Of a stretch of DNA of 64,000 nucleotides, positions 25,829 to 33,259 are shown piece after piece (position 1 is the stretch's first letter; every line of letters starts with the position of its first letter). The translations under genes were made by a program, and so were the position numbers. The stretch is taken from assembly GCA_021799275.1 (NCBI GenBank), contig JAJZAT010000002.1, positions 65,293 through 129,292 on the forward strand. The letters run 5' to 3'. This DNA is from Bacillota bacterium (GTDB taxonomy: Bacteria > Bacillota > Sulfobacillia > JAJZYS01 > JAJYTV01). A model generated the notes under the pieces. The model made no database searches. It was not told the origin of the DNA and worked only from the letters and a program-made list of their open reading frames with translations.

Positions 25829-26464
25829 ATGCTTGCTGCGAGAAGAGCGATGCTCGGTGAAGCGCTGCAGGAGATGGACGCGCCCGTGACCGTATGGGTC
25901 CAGGGTGCCGAGGGAGCACGTGAGGCTGCGGACCTCGTGACCCTTCAGGGTCTTCAGCCGCTTCTCGCCGTCCGCCGGGCGAATCCCGTCCCCCACGCAT
26001 GGCTGCCCATCGAGCGCTATCCCGTCTACCGCGTCGGCACGCCCGAATCGCCGCAAACCGCGCGCGCCGGCTTTGTCGGCTTCCCGGAAGGCTTCATGCT
26101 CGACGCCTTCTGCGACCTCGCCGTCGCCGTCTCCCGCGGCGACGCGCCAGCGTCGCCCTTGGCGCGGGATACCTTGCGGCAGATGCGGGATCCCGTGGAG
26201 ATCACGATCCTGACGTCTCCCGGCTGAGGGCGCTGCTGGCAGACCGTGCGTCTATGCCATGCCTGGGCCCTCGCGAGTTCCCTCGTGACGGCGGACGCCG
26301 TCGAGCTCTCGCAGTTTCCCGAACTCGCCGACCGCTTCCAGGTCGGCGCCGTGCCCACGGTGCTCATGCGCAGCCCGAGCCGCGAGGCCACCTTGGCGGG
26401 GGCCTTGCCGGAACCGATGCTGCTTGGGCGCCTGCTGCGGCTGTCCCTCGGCGATCAGGACTGA
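25829..26464 (+). CDS. Candidate selenoprotein: PDO/glutaredoxin-like protein with in-frame TGA (Sec133) in a UxxC motif
   Basis: One continuous frame of 212 codons is interrupted only by TGA at 26225-26227. Upstream residues 1-132 form a thioredoxin-like fold without cysteines at its active loop, then DPVEITILTSPG; downstream the same frame gives GRCWQTVRLCHAWALAS and FQVGAVPTVLM with the cis-Pro (Pro176) of thioredoxin folds, ending at 26464. By family knowledge protein disulfide oxidoreductases and AhpF N-terminal domains are two tandem folds with TPxCPxC in the second; the TGA falls exactly on the first Cys, giving U133-G-R-C136. A SECIS-like hairpin follows at once. Own promoter upstream; GAGG nine bases before the ATG. 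Alternatives are a nonsense mutation or a base error. Role: thiol-disulfide exchange or peroxide reduction. Confidence 0.75.
26228..26272 (+). promoter_or_regulatory. SECIS-like hairpin just after the in-frame TGA
   Basis: Starting 9 bases after the TGA, TGGCAGAC (26237-26244) pairs with GTCT (26250-26253), a bulged A, and TGCCA (26255-26259), leaving the apical loop CGTGC (26245-26249). The loop lies 18 bases after the TGA, as in the E. coli fdhF bacterial SECIS, and contains a G-U pair of bases of the kind SelB needs. An outer GAGGGC (26226-26231) can also pair with GCCCTC (26267-26272). The bases also code for protein, as in all bacterial SECIS elements. Confidence 0.6.
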
Positions 26465-27159
26465 GGGCCGAGGAGCTCGGCTGTCAACCGCTCTTCCCGC
26501 ACAGCGCCGGTCCCCGGCGACACGCGGTAGGCCGCCGCGCCTTCGCGGGCGCTGACGATGCGCAGGAGTTCGCCGTCCCTGAAGTGCAGCGCCACGTCGT
26601 CGTCCGCCGCGAGACCGGCAGGGATCTCGCCCTCCTGCAGGAGCTCGTGGAAGCGCGATCTCCGGCCCGGCTCGCCGTCGAAGTGGGGCGAAAAGCTGCC
26701 CGGCAGGAAACCGAGCGCCTGGACCGCGGTGAACCCGCCCGGCCGCGAGTCTGAGAGGCCCTGCTCGAACCAGCAGATCGCGCCGGCGCTGATGCCGGCC
26801 AGCACGACGCCCTCATCGAGCGCCTCCTGCAGAATGGCTGGGAGATCCCACGCCCGCCAGAGCGCGATCATGTTGAGCGTGTTGCCGCCGCCGACGTAGA
26901 TCACGTCCTGACCGAGCAGGCGTGCCCTGATGTCCCGGGGCGTGTCCTGGTAGAGGGTAAGGTCGGAAGGCTTGGCGCCGAGCCGCGTGAAGGCGCGGTA
27001 GAACTTCAGGGCGTACTCCACGGACTCCGCGCTCGCCTGCCCGAGAAAGCAGACTCTGGGGCGGGCGGCCTGGCATTGATCGAGGATGTAGCGGTCGAGC
27101 GCGAGGTTCTCCGGGGTCATCGAGAAGCCGCCGCCGCCGAGCGCGATGATCTGCCGCAT
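26455..27159 (-). CDS. Peptidase S51 (peptidase E/cyanophycinase-like)
   Basis: 234 residues of the class I glutamine amidotransferase-like fold. The nucleophile elbow is GISAGAICW with Ser124, VIYVGGGNTLNMI is the glycine-rich oxyanion region and SPHFDGEPGRRSRF the C-terminal conserved block. Members hydrolyse alpha-aspartyl dipeptides or cyanophycin; it looks closer to the YgaJ-like branch of Firmicutes than to secreted cyanophycinase and has no signal peptide. It starts four bases after msrA and is convergent with the candidate selenoprotein, overlapping its last 10 bases. Confidence 0.82.
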   Translation of the reverse strand: MRQIIALGGGGFSMTPENLALDRYILDQCQAARPRVCFLGQASAESVEYALKFYRAFTRLGAKPSDLTLYQDTPRDIRARLLGQDVIYVGGGNTLNMIALWRAWDLPAILQEALDEGVVLAGISAGAICWFEQGLSDSRPGGFTAVQALGFLPGSFSPHFDGEPGRRSRFHELLQEGEIPAGLAADDDVALHFRDGELLRIVSAREGAAAYRVSPGTGAVREERLTAELLGPQS

Positions 27160-27163
27160 GGCT

Positions 27164-27697
27164 CTACACCCCGAGCCGGCCGGAGAAGCGCTTTTGGAAC
27201 TTCTGCAGCTTCGGCGCGATCACGACGCGGCAGTAGCCCTGCTGGGGATTGCGGTGGAAATAGTCGCGGTGGTACTGCTCCGCGGGATAGAAGTCCTGGA
27301 AGGGCTCGATCGCGGTGACGATCTCCCTCCCCTGCCACGCGGGGTCGTGGGGCAGCCGCCCGACGAAGGAGCGTGCCGCCTCTTCCTGTTCTTTCGTCCT
27401 GACGAAGATCACCGAGCGGTACTGGTGCCCGATGTCGGCGCCCTGGCGGTTCAGGGTGGTCGGATCGTGGATCGCGAAGAAAACTTCGAGCAGGTCTTCA
27501 TAGCGGATCCCGGCGGGATCGAAGACCACGTCCACCACCTCGGCGTGCCCGGTGCGACCCGTGCATACGTCTTCGTAGCTCGGACTTGGCACGTGACCGC
27601 CCGCGTAGCCCACCACCACCTCGGAGACGCCACGCAGGCCCTGGAATACGGGCTCGAGGCACCAGAAACATCCTCCGCCGAAGGTTGCGTGCTCCAC
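27164..27697 (-). CDS. msrA: Peptide methionine (S)-sulfoxide reductase
   Basis: 177 residues from a GTG nine bases after GGAGG. The active site is GGGCFWCLEPVFQ with catalytic Cys10; the family also shows GYAGG and GHAEVV (here TGRTGHAEVVDVVFDP), and a resolving Cys near the C-terminus (QQGYC). It reduces methionine-S-sulfoxide in proteins using thioredoxin-like donors. The PDO-like candidate selenoprotein encoded on the other strand just beyond the S51 gene would be a possible donor, which is inference. First gene of the msrA-S51 pair. Confidence 0.95.
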   Translation of the reverse strand: MEHATFGGGCFWCLEPVFQGLRGVSEVVVGYAGGHVPSPSYEDVCTGRTGHAEVVDVVFDPAGIRYEDLLEVFFAIHDPTTLNRQGADIGHQYRSVIFVRTKEQEEAARSFVGRLPHDPAWQGREIVTAIEPFQDFYPAEQYHRDYFHRNPQQGYCRVVIAPKLQKFQKRFSGRLGV

Positions 27698-27890
27698 TTG
27701 GCTCCCCCTCCAACCGGCCGGGCCCGGGTCCGGAATCCTGTACCCTACCATGATAGCCGACAGGCTCCGCCCCCGCCGGGTCGGCAGGCAAACGGGCAAG
27801 TCCGCCAAGGGAAGAGGCAACCACCGTCTGTCCGTCTGCCATGTGCGAGACGCCCGGCAGGCGAAGCTGACGTATCGCGTCATCGTAACG

Positions 27891-27923
27891 GTAGAAGACG
27901 CAGGACTTCCCTGCGTCTTCTAC
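27891..27923 (-). terminator. Hairpin after the tRNA-Leu pair
   Basis: A 14-base-pair perfect stem (27891-27904 and 27910-27923) with a five-base loop lies 8 bases past the tRNA-Leu(GAG) 3' end. Little T-run follows, but position and stability fit a terminator for the tRNA unit. Confidence 0.72.
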
Positions 27924-27930
27924 TCAAGGC

Positions 27931-28015
27931 TGGTGTCGGGAGGGGGACTTGAACCCCCACGGGTTACCCCATACGCCCCTCAAACGTACGCGTCTACCAA
28001 TTCCGCCATCCCGAC
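27931..28015 (-). tRNA. tRNA-Leu (anticodon GAG)
   Basis: Class II cloverleaf of 85 bases with CCA encoded (27931-27933). Acceptor GTCGGGA pairs with TCCCGAC; anticodon loop TTGAGGG on stem TACGT/GCGTA; long variable arm; T-arm GGGGGTTCAAGTCCCCC. Reads CUC and CUU codons. Lies five bases after tRNA-Leu(CAG). Confidence 0.95.
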
Positions 28016-28020
28016 AAGAC

Positions 28021-28108
28021 TGGTGCCGAAGGTGGGATTTGAACCCACACGAGCGTAAAGCTCACGGCGCCCTGAACACCGCGTGTCTGCCTATTCCACC
28101 ACTTCGGC
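28021..28108 (-). tRNA. tRNA-Leu (anticodon CAG)
   Basis: Class II cloverleaf of 88 bases, CCA encoded. Acceptor GCCGAAG/CTTCGGC; anticodon loop TTCAGGG on stem CGGTG/CGCCG; variable arm; T-arm GTGGGTTCAAATCCCAC. Reads CUG, the favoured leucine codon of this GC-rich genome. Confidence 0.95.
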
Positions 28109-28118
28109 GACAGCGATG

Positions 28119-28148
28119 ATCTTAGCACACGAGCGGCTTATGCTACAA
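28119..28148 (-). promoter_or_regulatory. Promoter of the tRNA-Leu pair
   Basis: On the minus strand TTGTAG (28148-28143), 18 bases, TAAGAT (28124-28119). Transcription would start a few bases before the 5' end of tRNA-Leu(CAG), as is common for tRNA genes. Confidence 0.6.
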
Positions 28149-28208
28149 GCGACAGGGACAATTTCTCGGACAGTTTGGCCGCGGCGCGAGCCAGGCGGCC
28201 GCGATGCG

Positions 28209-28781
28209 CTAGCGCTGCGACGCGTCAGCACCGCCGCTAGCGTCATGACCCGGGTAGAGATAGGCGTACCACCTGCTGGTCCACTCGACGCGTGCGACGA
28301 AATCGCGCGTCTCCGGGTACGGAATGCGCGAAAGCGGCTGGCCCGGCCGCCAGGTGCCGCTCGCGATCCAGCGCTGCACATTGGCTTCGCCGCCGTTGTA
28401 CGCGGCAAGGGCCGCGGTCTCCGACGAGAATTCCGCCATGAGTTCGCGCAGGTAGCGCGCGCCGATCTCGACGCTGTCGCCTGGTCGGCGCAAGACGGGC
28501 GTCGCCTGCCCGGATCGTGTGTGGGCGACATACTGCCCTGTACGCGGCATCACCTGCATCATGCCGATGGCGCCGCGGCGGGATGTGGCGTACGGATCGA
28601 AGCGGCTCTCGCTCCGTGCCACCGCCGCGAGGAGATAGGGCGACAGCCGGTAGCGGCTCGCGGCCGTCAGGAAGATCTGCTGGTACGGCCAGGGATAGTA
28701 GACCTCTCCGAGCCATGGCAGCAGGACGGCCACAAGAGCCATGAGGGCCAGGAGGGCACGGCGGCGCCAGACGCCGTTCAC
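28209..28781 (-). CDS. Lytic transglycosylase (SLT domain)
   Basis: 190 residues: an N-terminal membrane anchor (LLALMALVAVLLPWLG), then a Slt-type domain. Catalytic Glu is in ARSESRFDP; GAIGMMQVMPRTG and ALAAYNGGEANV are the classical further motifs. It cleaves peptidoglycan non-hydrolytically outside the membrane; in spore formers related SleB/YjbJ-like proteins act in wall remodelling. The GTG start overlaps the coaE stop (GTGA), so it is coupled to the coaE-mutM-polA group. Confidence 0.9.
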   Translation of the reverse strand: MNGVWRRRALLALMALVAVLLPWLGEVYYPWPYQQIFLTAASRYRLSPYLLAAVARSESRFDPYATSRRGAIGMMQVMPRTGQYVAHTRSGQATPVLRRPGDSVEIGARYLRELMAEFSSETAALAAYNGGEANVQRWIASGTWRPGQPLSRIPYPETRDFVARVEWTSRWYAYLYPGHDASGGADASQR

Positions 28782-29374
28782 GACGCCGATAGCGCCTTGC
28801 AGAGCGCCTCCACCTGGGTTTCGAGCGCCCCGACATCACGGGAATTGTCGATCACGACGTCCGCGAGCCTGCGCTTCTCCTCGATCGGCATCTGCGCCCG
28901 GATGCGAAGCTCCGCCTGAACGCGGCTGAGTCCGTTGCGCGCCATCAGGCGCTCGATCTGCAGCGGCTCCGGCGCGTAGACGAGCCAGACGGCGTCGACG
29001 TCGTACGCCGCGCGGGATTCGAGGAGCAGGGGCACGTCGAGCACGACCACCTGCACTCCGGCTGCATGGAGTTCCTCGACGCGTTCGGCCATGAGGGCGC
29101 GCACCCTGGGGTGTACGATGGCGTTCAGGCGCTCGAGCAGAGCATGGTCCGCAAATACCCGCTCGGCCAGGCGCGGCCGGTCCAGTTCGCCATCCGGCCG
29201 CACGAACTGCGGGCCCAGGTCGGCGGCGATGGCCGCGACGGAGGGGCTGCCCGCTGCCGTCACCTCGTGCGCCAGGGCGTCCGCGTCGATCACGGGGACG
29301 CCCAGCCTCCTGAGAATCTGCGCCACGGTGCTCTTGCCCGTGGCGATGCCGCCCGTCAGGCCGATGAGACGCAT
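28778..29374 (-). CDS. coaE: Dephospho-CoA kinase
   Basis: 198 residues with P-loop GLTGGIATGKST (5-16), DADALAHEV, the lid region and VWLVYAPEPLQIERLMARN. It catalyses the last step of coenzyme A synthesis, ATP-dependent phosphorylation of the ribose 3' hydroxyl. The polA-mutM-coaE order is common in Firmicutes and supports the call. It lies 22 bases after the small conserved gene and overlaps the transglycosylase. Confidence 0.95.
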   Translation of the reverse strand: MRLIGLTGGIATGKSTVAQILRRLGVPVIDADALAHEVTAAGSPSVAAIAADLGPQFVRPDGELDRPRLAERVFADHALLERLNAIVHPRVRALMAERVEELHAAGVQVVVLDVPLLLESRAAYDVDAVWLVYAPEPLQIERLMARNGLSRVQAELRIRAQMPIEEKRRLADVVIDNSRDVGALETQVEALCKALSAS

Positions 29375-29396
29375 GCGCCCAGAACTCCTCCCGCTG

Positions 29397-29588
29397 CTAT
29401 AGGCGCTCGCCGCTCAGGCGGCTGAAGAATGCGTCGCCCAGATCGCGCTCGGAGCCGATCTCCAGGAACCAGCGGCCCTCGTGGCGGCGCAGGGAGATCT
29501 CGCCGGTGGTGTGGCTCTTGTTGGCAACGCGGTCGTAGTCCTCGCGGGCCTTCTGCTCGTCGTCGTAGGCAAGGGTGCAATACTGCAA
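29397..29588 (-). CDS. Small conserved-looking protein between mutM and coaE
   Basis: 63 residues from a TTG eight bases after the GGGGGG run that ends mutM. It begins MQYCTLAYDDEQ, is charged (KAREDYDRVANKS, RRHEGRWFLEIGSERD) and ends FFSRLSGERL. No signal peptide or membrane segment. Spacing and frame (five bases after mutM stop) and codon use suggest a real gene. Function unknown. Confidence 0.6.
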   Translation of the reverse strand: MQYCTLAYDDEQKAREDYDRVANKSHTTGEISLRRHEGRWFLEIGSERDLGDAFFSRLSGERL

Positions 29589-29593
29589 GTGCC

Positions 29594-30424
29594 CTACCCC
29601 CCTTCTGGCTGGCAAAGTGGACAAAAATGGGTGCCGCGTCCAGCGATGCGGCTCTTGGCGATCGGTGCGCCACAGCGCCGGCAGGGCAGTCCCTCGCGCC
29701 GGTAGACGTCCAGGAACTCCTGGAAGGCGCCAGGCTCGCCGCTCCCGTCCCTGAAATCGAGGAACGTGGTGCCGCGGTGGCTCAAGGCGTCGCGCAACAC
29801 AGCGCGCATGGCGCGGCGAATGGCCCTTTGCTCCTGCTTCGAGAGACTACCACATGTGCGTGCGGGGTGCACTCTTGCGCGATGCAGCGCCTCATCCGCG
29901 TAGATGTTGCCGAGTCCGGCGACGAAGGTCTGGTCGAGCAGCAGCGCCTTGACCGGGCTGCGGGTGTGCCGAAGGCAGCCGGCTGCGAACTCGTCCCCGG
30001 TGAGATCGGTCGGCTCGGGTCCGAGGCGTTCCAGGAGATCTGGGGCCATGCTCCCGTCCGGCTCGAGCAAGGTGAAGCCACCGAACCGGCGCACATCGCG
30101 AAAGCGCAGTTCCCGCCCGTCCGAAAGGTCGAACACGACGTGCGTGTGGCTGAGCTCCGGCTCCTCCGGCCGGCTAAGCCAGAGCCGGCCCGTCATGCGC
30201 AGGTGGCAGGCCAGGGTGCGCTTACCGACGTCGATCAGGAGGAACTTGCCACGCCGGCCGATCCCCTCGATGCGGCGCCCGGCCAGTTCGAGGCGGAAGC
30301 GCTGCGGATCGGGCCAGTGCACCGCGTCCGGATGGGCAACCCGCACACCGGTGATCACGAGGCCCTGCAGCCCGCCCTCGAGCAAGGTGAGGCGGACGGT
30401 CTCCACCTCCGGCAGTTCAGGCAT
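29594..30424 (-). CDS. mutM: Formamidopyrimidine-DNA glycosylase
   Basis: 276 residues beginning MPELPEVETV; Pro2 is the Schiff-base nucleophile and Glu3 the catalytic acid. The C-terminal zinc finger CRRC and CPLC is complete, with the lysine of the H2TH domain present (NIYADEALHRARVHP). It removes 8-oxoguanine and ring-opened purines and cuts at the abasic site. The ATG overlaps the last 8 bases of polA, a typical arrangement. Confidence 0.96.
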   Translation of the reverse strand: MPELPEVETVRLTLLEGGLQGLVITGVRVAHPDAVHWPDPQRFRLELAGRRIEGIGRRGKFLLIDVGKRTLACHLRMTGRLWLSRPEEPELSHTHVVFDLSDGRELRFRDVRRFGGFTLLEPDGSMAPDLLERLGPEPTDLTGDEFAAGCLRHTRSPVKALLLDQTFVAGLGNIYADEALHRARVHPARTCGSLSKQEQRAIRRAMRAVLRDALSHRGTTFLDFRDGSGEPGAFQEFLDVYRREGLPCRRCGAPIAKSRIAGRGTHFCPLCQPEGG

Positions 30425-32948
30425 CGCGCATCGGCTCGAGGTCATACCAGTTGGGGCCGCGTTTCAAGTCGACGACCAGAGGCACCAGTAGATCGGCCGC
30501 GCCCTCCATCGCCCGCCGCACCTTGACGGCCAGATCCCTCAGGCGGTCCTCGGCTGCCTCGAGGATCAGTTCGTCGTGCACCTGCAGCAGGAGGGCGATG
30601 TCCGGTTCTGCCGCGATCTCGCGGGCCAGGGCTACCATCGCCCGCTTGATCAGGTCGGCCGCCGTACCCTGGATCGGGGTGTTCATGGCGGTACGCTCGG
30701 CGAAACTGCGCTGCTGGTGGTTGCGGCTGCGGATCTCGGGCAGGTAGCGCCGCCGGCCGTACATCGTCATGACGTATCCCTTCTGCCGTGCGGACTCGAC
30801 GACCGCGTCGAGGTACTCCTTCACCTGGGCGTAGCGGTGGAAGTAGCGGCGGATGAACTCCGCGGCCTCCGCCCTGGTGGAACCGGTGTCCCGCGCGAGA
30901 CCGAAGTCCGAGATGCCATAGACGATGCCGAAGTTGACGGCCTTCGCCTGACGCCGCTGCTCCGACGTCACGTCGTCCAAGGCGACGCCGAAGACCTCGG
31001 CGGCGGTCCGCCGGTGGATGTCGTCGCCGCTTTGGAACGCGTCGACCATCGCGGGATCGCCGCTCAAATGCGCCAGGATCCTGAGCTCGATCTGGGAATA
31101 GTCGGCGGCCAGGAACGAAAGGCGCTGCCCGGACGGCACGAAGGCCCGGCGCAAGCGGCGCCCAAGCTCGAACCGCACGGGAATGTTCTGAAGGTTCGGC
31201 GCTTCGCTCGAGAGCCTGCCCGTGGCGGTGAGGGTCTGCTGGAAGGTCGTGTGGACGCGCCCGTCCGGGCCGACCAGCGGCGTCAGGCCGTCGACGTACG
31301 TCGAAAGGAGCTTCTGCACCTGGCGGTGGTCAAGGATCTTCTGCACGATCGGATGCTGGGGCGCCAACTGCTCCAGGACCTCGGCGTCGGTCGACGGGCC
31401 TGTCTTGGTGCGCTTCAGGATCGGCAGCTGCAGTTCGCCGAACAGGAGGTCCCGCAGCTGCGGCGTCGAGTTGACGTTGAAGCTGTGGCCCGCGAGGGAC
31501 TCGAGTTCCTGGGCAATTTCGGCGAGCGCCGCGCGGAGCTCCGCGCCGTAACGGTCGAGCTCGCCCTTGTCCACCTGCACGCCGTGGCTTTCCATCTCAT
31601 AGAGCACCCGGGCCAGAGGGGCCTCCATGTCGCGGTAGAGTGCCTCGACGCCCTGCTCGCGCACGGCATCAGGCAGACGGGCGGCAAGACGCCAGGTGGC
31701 CTCGGCGGCTACCGCGAGAGGGTCACCGTCGGCCGGGGACTGGCCGAAGAGCCCTTGCAGCACCTGCGCCGCGCTCTGCACGCCGAACTGCGGGTTGACG
31801 AGGTAGGCCGCGAGCTGGGTGTCGTACCACCGGGTGGGCTCAGGCAGGCCGCGCTGGGCGAGTTCGTGCAAAAGGCGCTTGACGCCGTGTACGGCCACCT
31901 CGTCTTCTCCCTCGAGGACCGTGCGGAGCCTCGGGTCTTCCCAGGCGAGCCGCAGGGCGTGTCCGTCGAGGTCGCTGAGCGCGATCCCGTCCTGCCCGGC
32001 CGCCAGGGCCACGGGGCCGCCGCCCGTGAAGCCCTCCGCCAGCGCCTCGGCCGCGGGCGCCTCCTCGAGGGGTGCGGCGACTTCATCGCCGGCCGGCAGG
32101 CGGGCCGCCAAATTCTTGAGTCCTAGGTCCGCCAGGCGCCGGCGTACCTCCATGGCGACATCCGCTGGAGACCACCGCAGCTCTTCGAGTTCCCGGCCGA
32201 GCGGCACGTCGCGCACGATCGTGGCGAGGCGCTTCGAGAAGAGTGCCTGCTCGCGGTGGGTCTCCAGAAGATCGCGGATGCGGGGCGGCGTGACGTGCGA
32301 GGTGTCCCCGAGGAGTTCCTCGAGCGTAGGCGCGATCTGCAGAAGGCGCACGGCCGTCTTCTCGCCGATGCCGGGAACGCCGGGGATGCCGTCCGAGGCG
32401 TCACCCATGAGACCCTTCCAGTCCGGAACCTGCGCAGGCGTGATGCCGTAGTCCTGCTGGACGGTATCGGGATCGTAGCGCTTCGTCCTGTCGAGGGCAC
32501 GCATCAGGACGATCTCGCAGCGGCCGCCGACCAATTGCAGCAGATCGCGGTCTCCTGAGATCACCGTGACGGGAAGTTCGGCGGCGAAGCGCTCCGTGAT
32601 CGTTCCAAGCACGTCGTCGGCCTCGAAGCCGGGGATGCCGATGACCTTGATGCCCATCTCGCCCAAAAGCTCCTCGGCGAGGGGAAACTGGCGGATGAGT
32701 GCGGGATCCGCTTCCTTGCGATGGGCCTTGTAGCGTTCGAACTGCTGGTGGCGGAACGTGCCGCCCGGGCGGTCGAACGCGATCGCGACGTGCGTCGGCT
32801 TGTAGGCGTCGTACCACTTCATGAAGGTGAGGAAAAAGCCGTGGATGGCGCCGGTCGGCGTGCCGTCGGGCGCCGTGAGCGGCGGCAGCGCGTGGAAGGC
32901 GCGGTTCAGCAGGCTCATGCCGTCGATCGCGAGAAGGCGCTCGCTCAC
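30417..32948 (-). CDS. polA: DNA polymerase I
   Basis: 843 residues from a GTG after AAAGGGG. Residues 1-290 are the 5' nuclease (FDRPGGTFRHQQF, VISGDRDLLQLV, DASDGIPGVPGIGEKTA); about 300-470 is the 3'-5' exonuclease fold but the DxE motif is absent (QDGIALSDLDG), so proofreading is probably lost, as in Bacillus and Thermus enzymes. The polymerase domain follows: DYSQIELRILAHLSGD (about 610), KAVNFGIVYG and LLQVHDELILEA. It removes primers and fills gaps in replication and repair. Followed by mutM. Upstream lies the terminator of a tRNA-Leu gene. Confidence 0.96.
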   Translation of the reverse strand: MSERLLAIDGMSLLNRAFHALPPLTAPDGTPTGAIHGFFLTFMKWYDAYKPTHVAIAFDRPGGTFRHQQFERYKAHRKEADPALIRQFPLAEELLGEMGIKVIGIPGFEADDVLGTITERFAAELPVTVISGDRDLLQLVGGRCEIVLMRALDRTKRYDPDTVQQDYGITPAQVPDWKGLMGDASDGIPGVPGIGEKTAVRLLQIAPTLEELLGDTSHVTPPRIRDLLETHREQALFSKRLATIVRDVPLGRELEELRWSPADVAMEVRRRLADLGLKNLAARLPAGDEVAAPLEEAPAAEALAEGFTGGGPVALAAGQDGIALSDLDGHALRLAWEDPRLRTVLEGEDEVAVHGVKRLLHELAQRGLPEPTRWYDTQLAAYLVNPQFGVQSAAQVLQGLFGQSPADGDPLAVAAEATWRLAARLPDAVREQGVEALYRDMEAPLARVLYEMESHGVQVDKGELDRYGAELRAALAEIAQELESLAGHSFNVNSTPQLRDLLFGELQLPILKRTKTGPSTDAEVLEQLAPQHPIVQKILDHRQVQKLLSTYVDGLTPLVGPDGRVHTTFQQTLTATGRLSSEAPNLQNIPVRFELGRRLRRAFVPSGQRLSFLAADYSQIELRILAHLSGDPAMVDAFQSGDDIHRRTAAEVFGVALDDVTSEQRRQAKAVNFGIVYGISDFGLARDTGSTRAEAAEFIRRYFHRYAQVKEYLDAVVESARQKGYVMTMYGRRRYLPEIRSRNHQQRSFAERTAMNTPIQGTAADLIKRAMVALAREIAAEPDIALLLQVHDELILEAAEDRLRDLAVKVRRAMEGAADLLVPLVVDLKRGPNWYDLEPMRDA

Positions 32949-33016
32949 AAGTCGGTCCCCTTTCTGCTCGCGCTCCGAACTGACATTCGCGTTTCGGCCA
33001 TATGGCCCCTGCCGCA

Positions 33017-33045
33017 AAAGGAGGCGGAGGCAGCCGCCTCCGCCT
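33017..33045 (-). terminator. Rho-independent terminator after tRNA-Leu(CAA)
   Basis: On the minus strand a 10-base-pair stem (33036-33045 with 33022-33031) and four-base loop, followed by CCTTTT. It ends the tRNA transcript about 70 bases before polA. Confidence 0.8.
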
Positions 33046-33053
33046 TCGCAAAC

Positions 33054-33138
33054 TGGTGCCGAAGGTGGGACTCGAACCCACACGGGGATTGCCCACCGCA
33101 TTTTGAGTGCGGCGCGTCTGCCATTCCGCCACTTCGGC
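33054..33138 (-). tRNA. tRNA-Leu (anticodon CAA)
   Basis: Class II cloverleaf of 85 bases, CCA encoded (33054-33056). Acceptor GCCGAAG/CTTCGGC; anticodon loop CTCAAAA on stem CCGCA/TGCGG; long variable arm; T-arm GTGGGTTCGAGTCCCAC. Reads UUG, a codon used here mainly as a start codon. Confidence 0.95.
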
Positions 33139-33259
33139 TCGCCGTACATGATAGCACGGCGCGGGCCGCGGCTCCATCCCTCGCGGCCGGGCGGTTTGCC
33201 AGAGCATCCGTACTTCGCTATGCTAGCGGCATGCCTGCCCAGCGAGGTGCTAGTTTCTC

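Noticed and set aside
26225-26227. TGA as an ordinary stop giving a 132-residue protein and a separate downstream frame
   Set aside because: The downstream frame is the same frame, completes the thioredoxin fold, and the TGA falls on a catalytic cysteine position; two separate genes would be an unlikely coincidence. A nonsense mutation remains the main alternative.
27931-33138. A tRNA-Sec among the long-armed tRNAs
   Set aside because: All three class II tRNAs have leucine anticodons (GAG, CAG, CAA) and normal acceptor length; none has a TCA anticodon.
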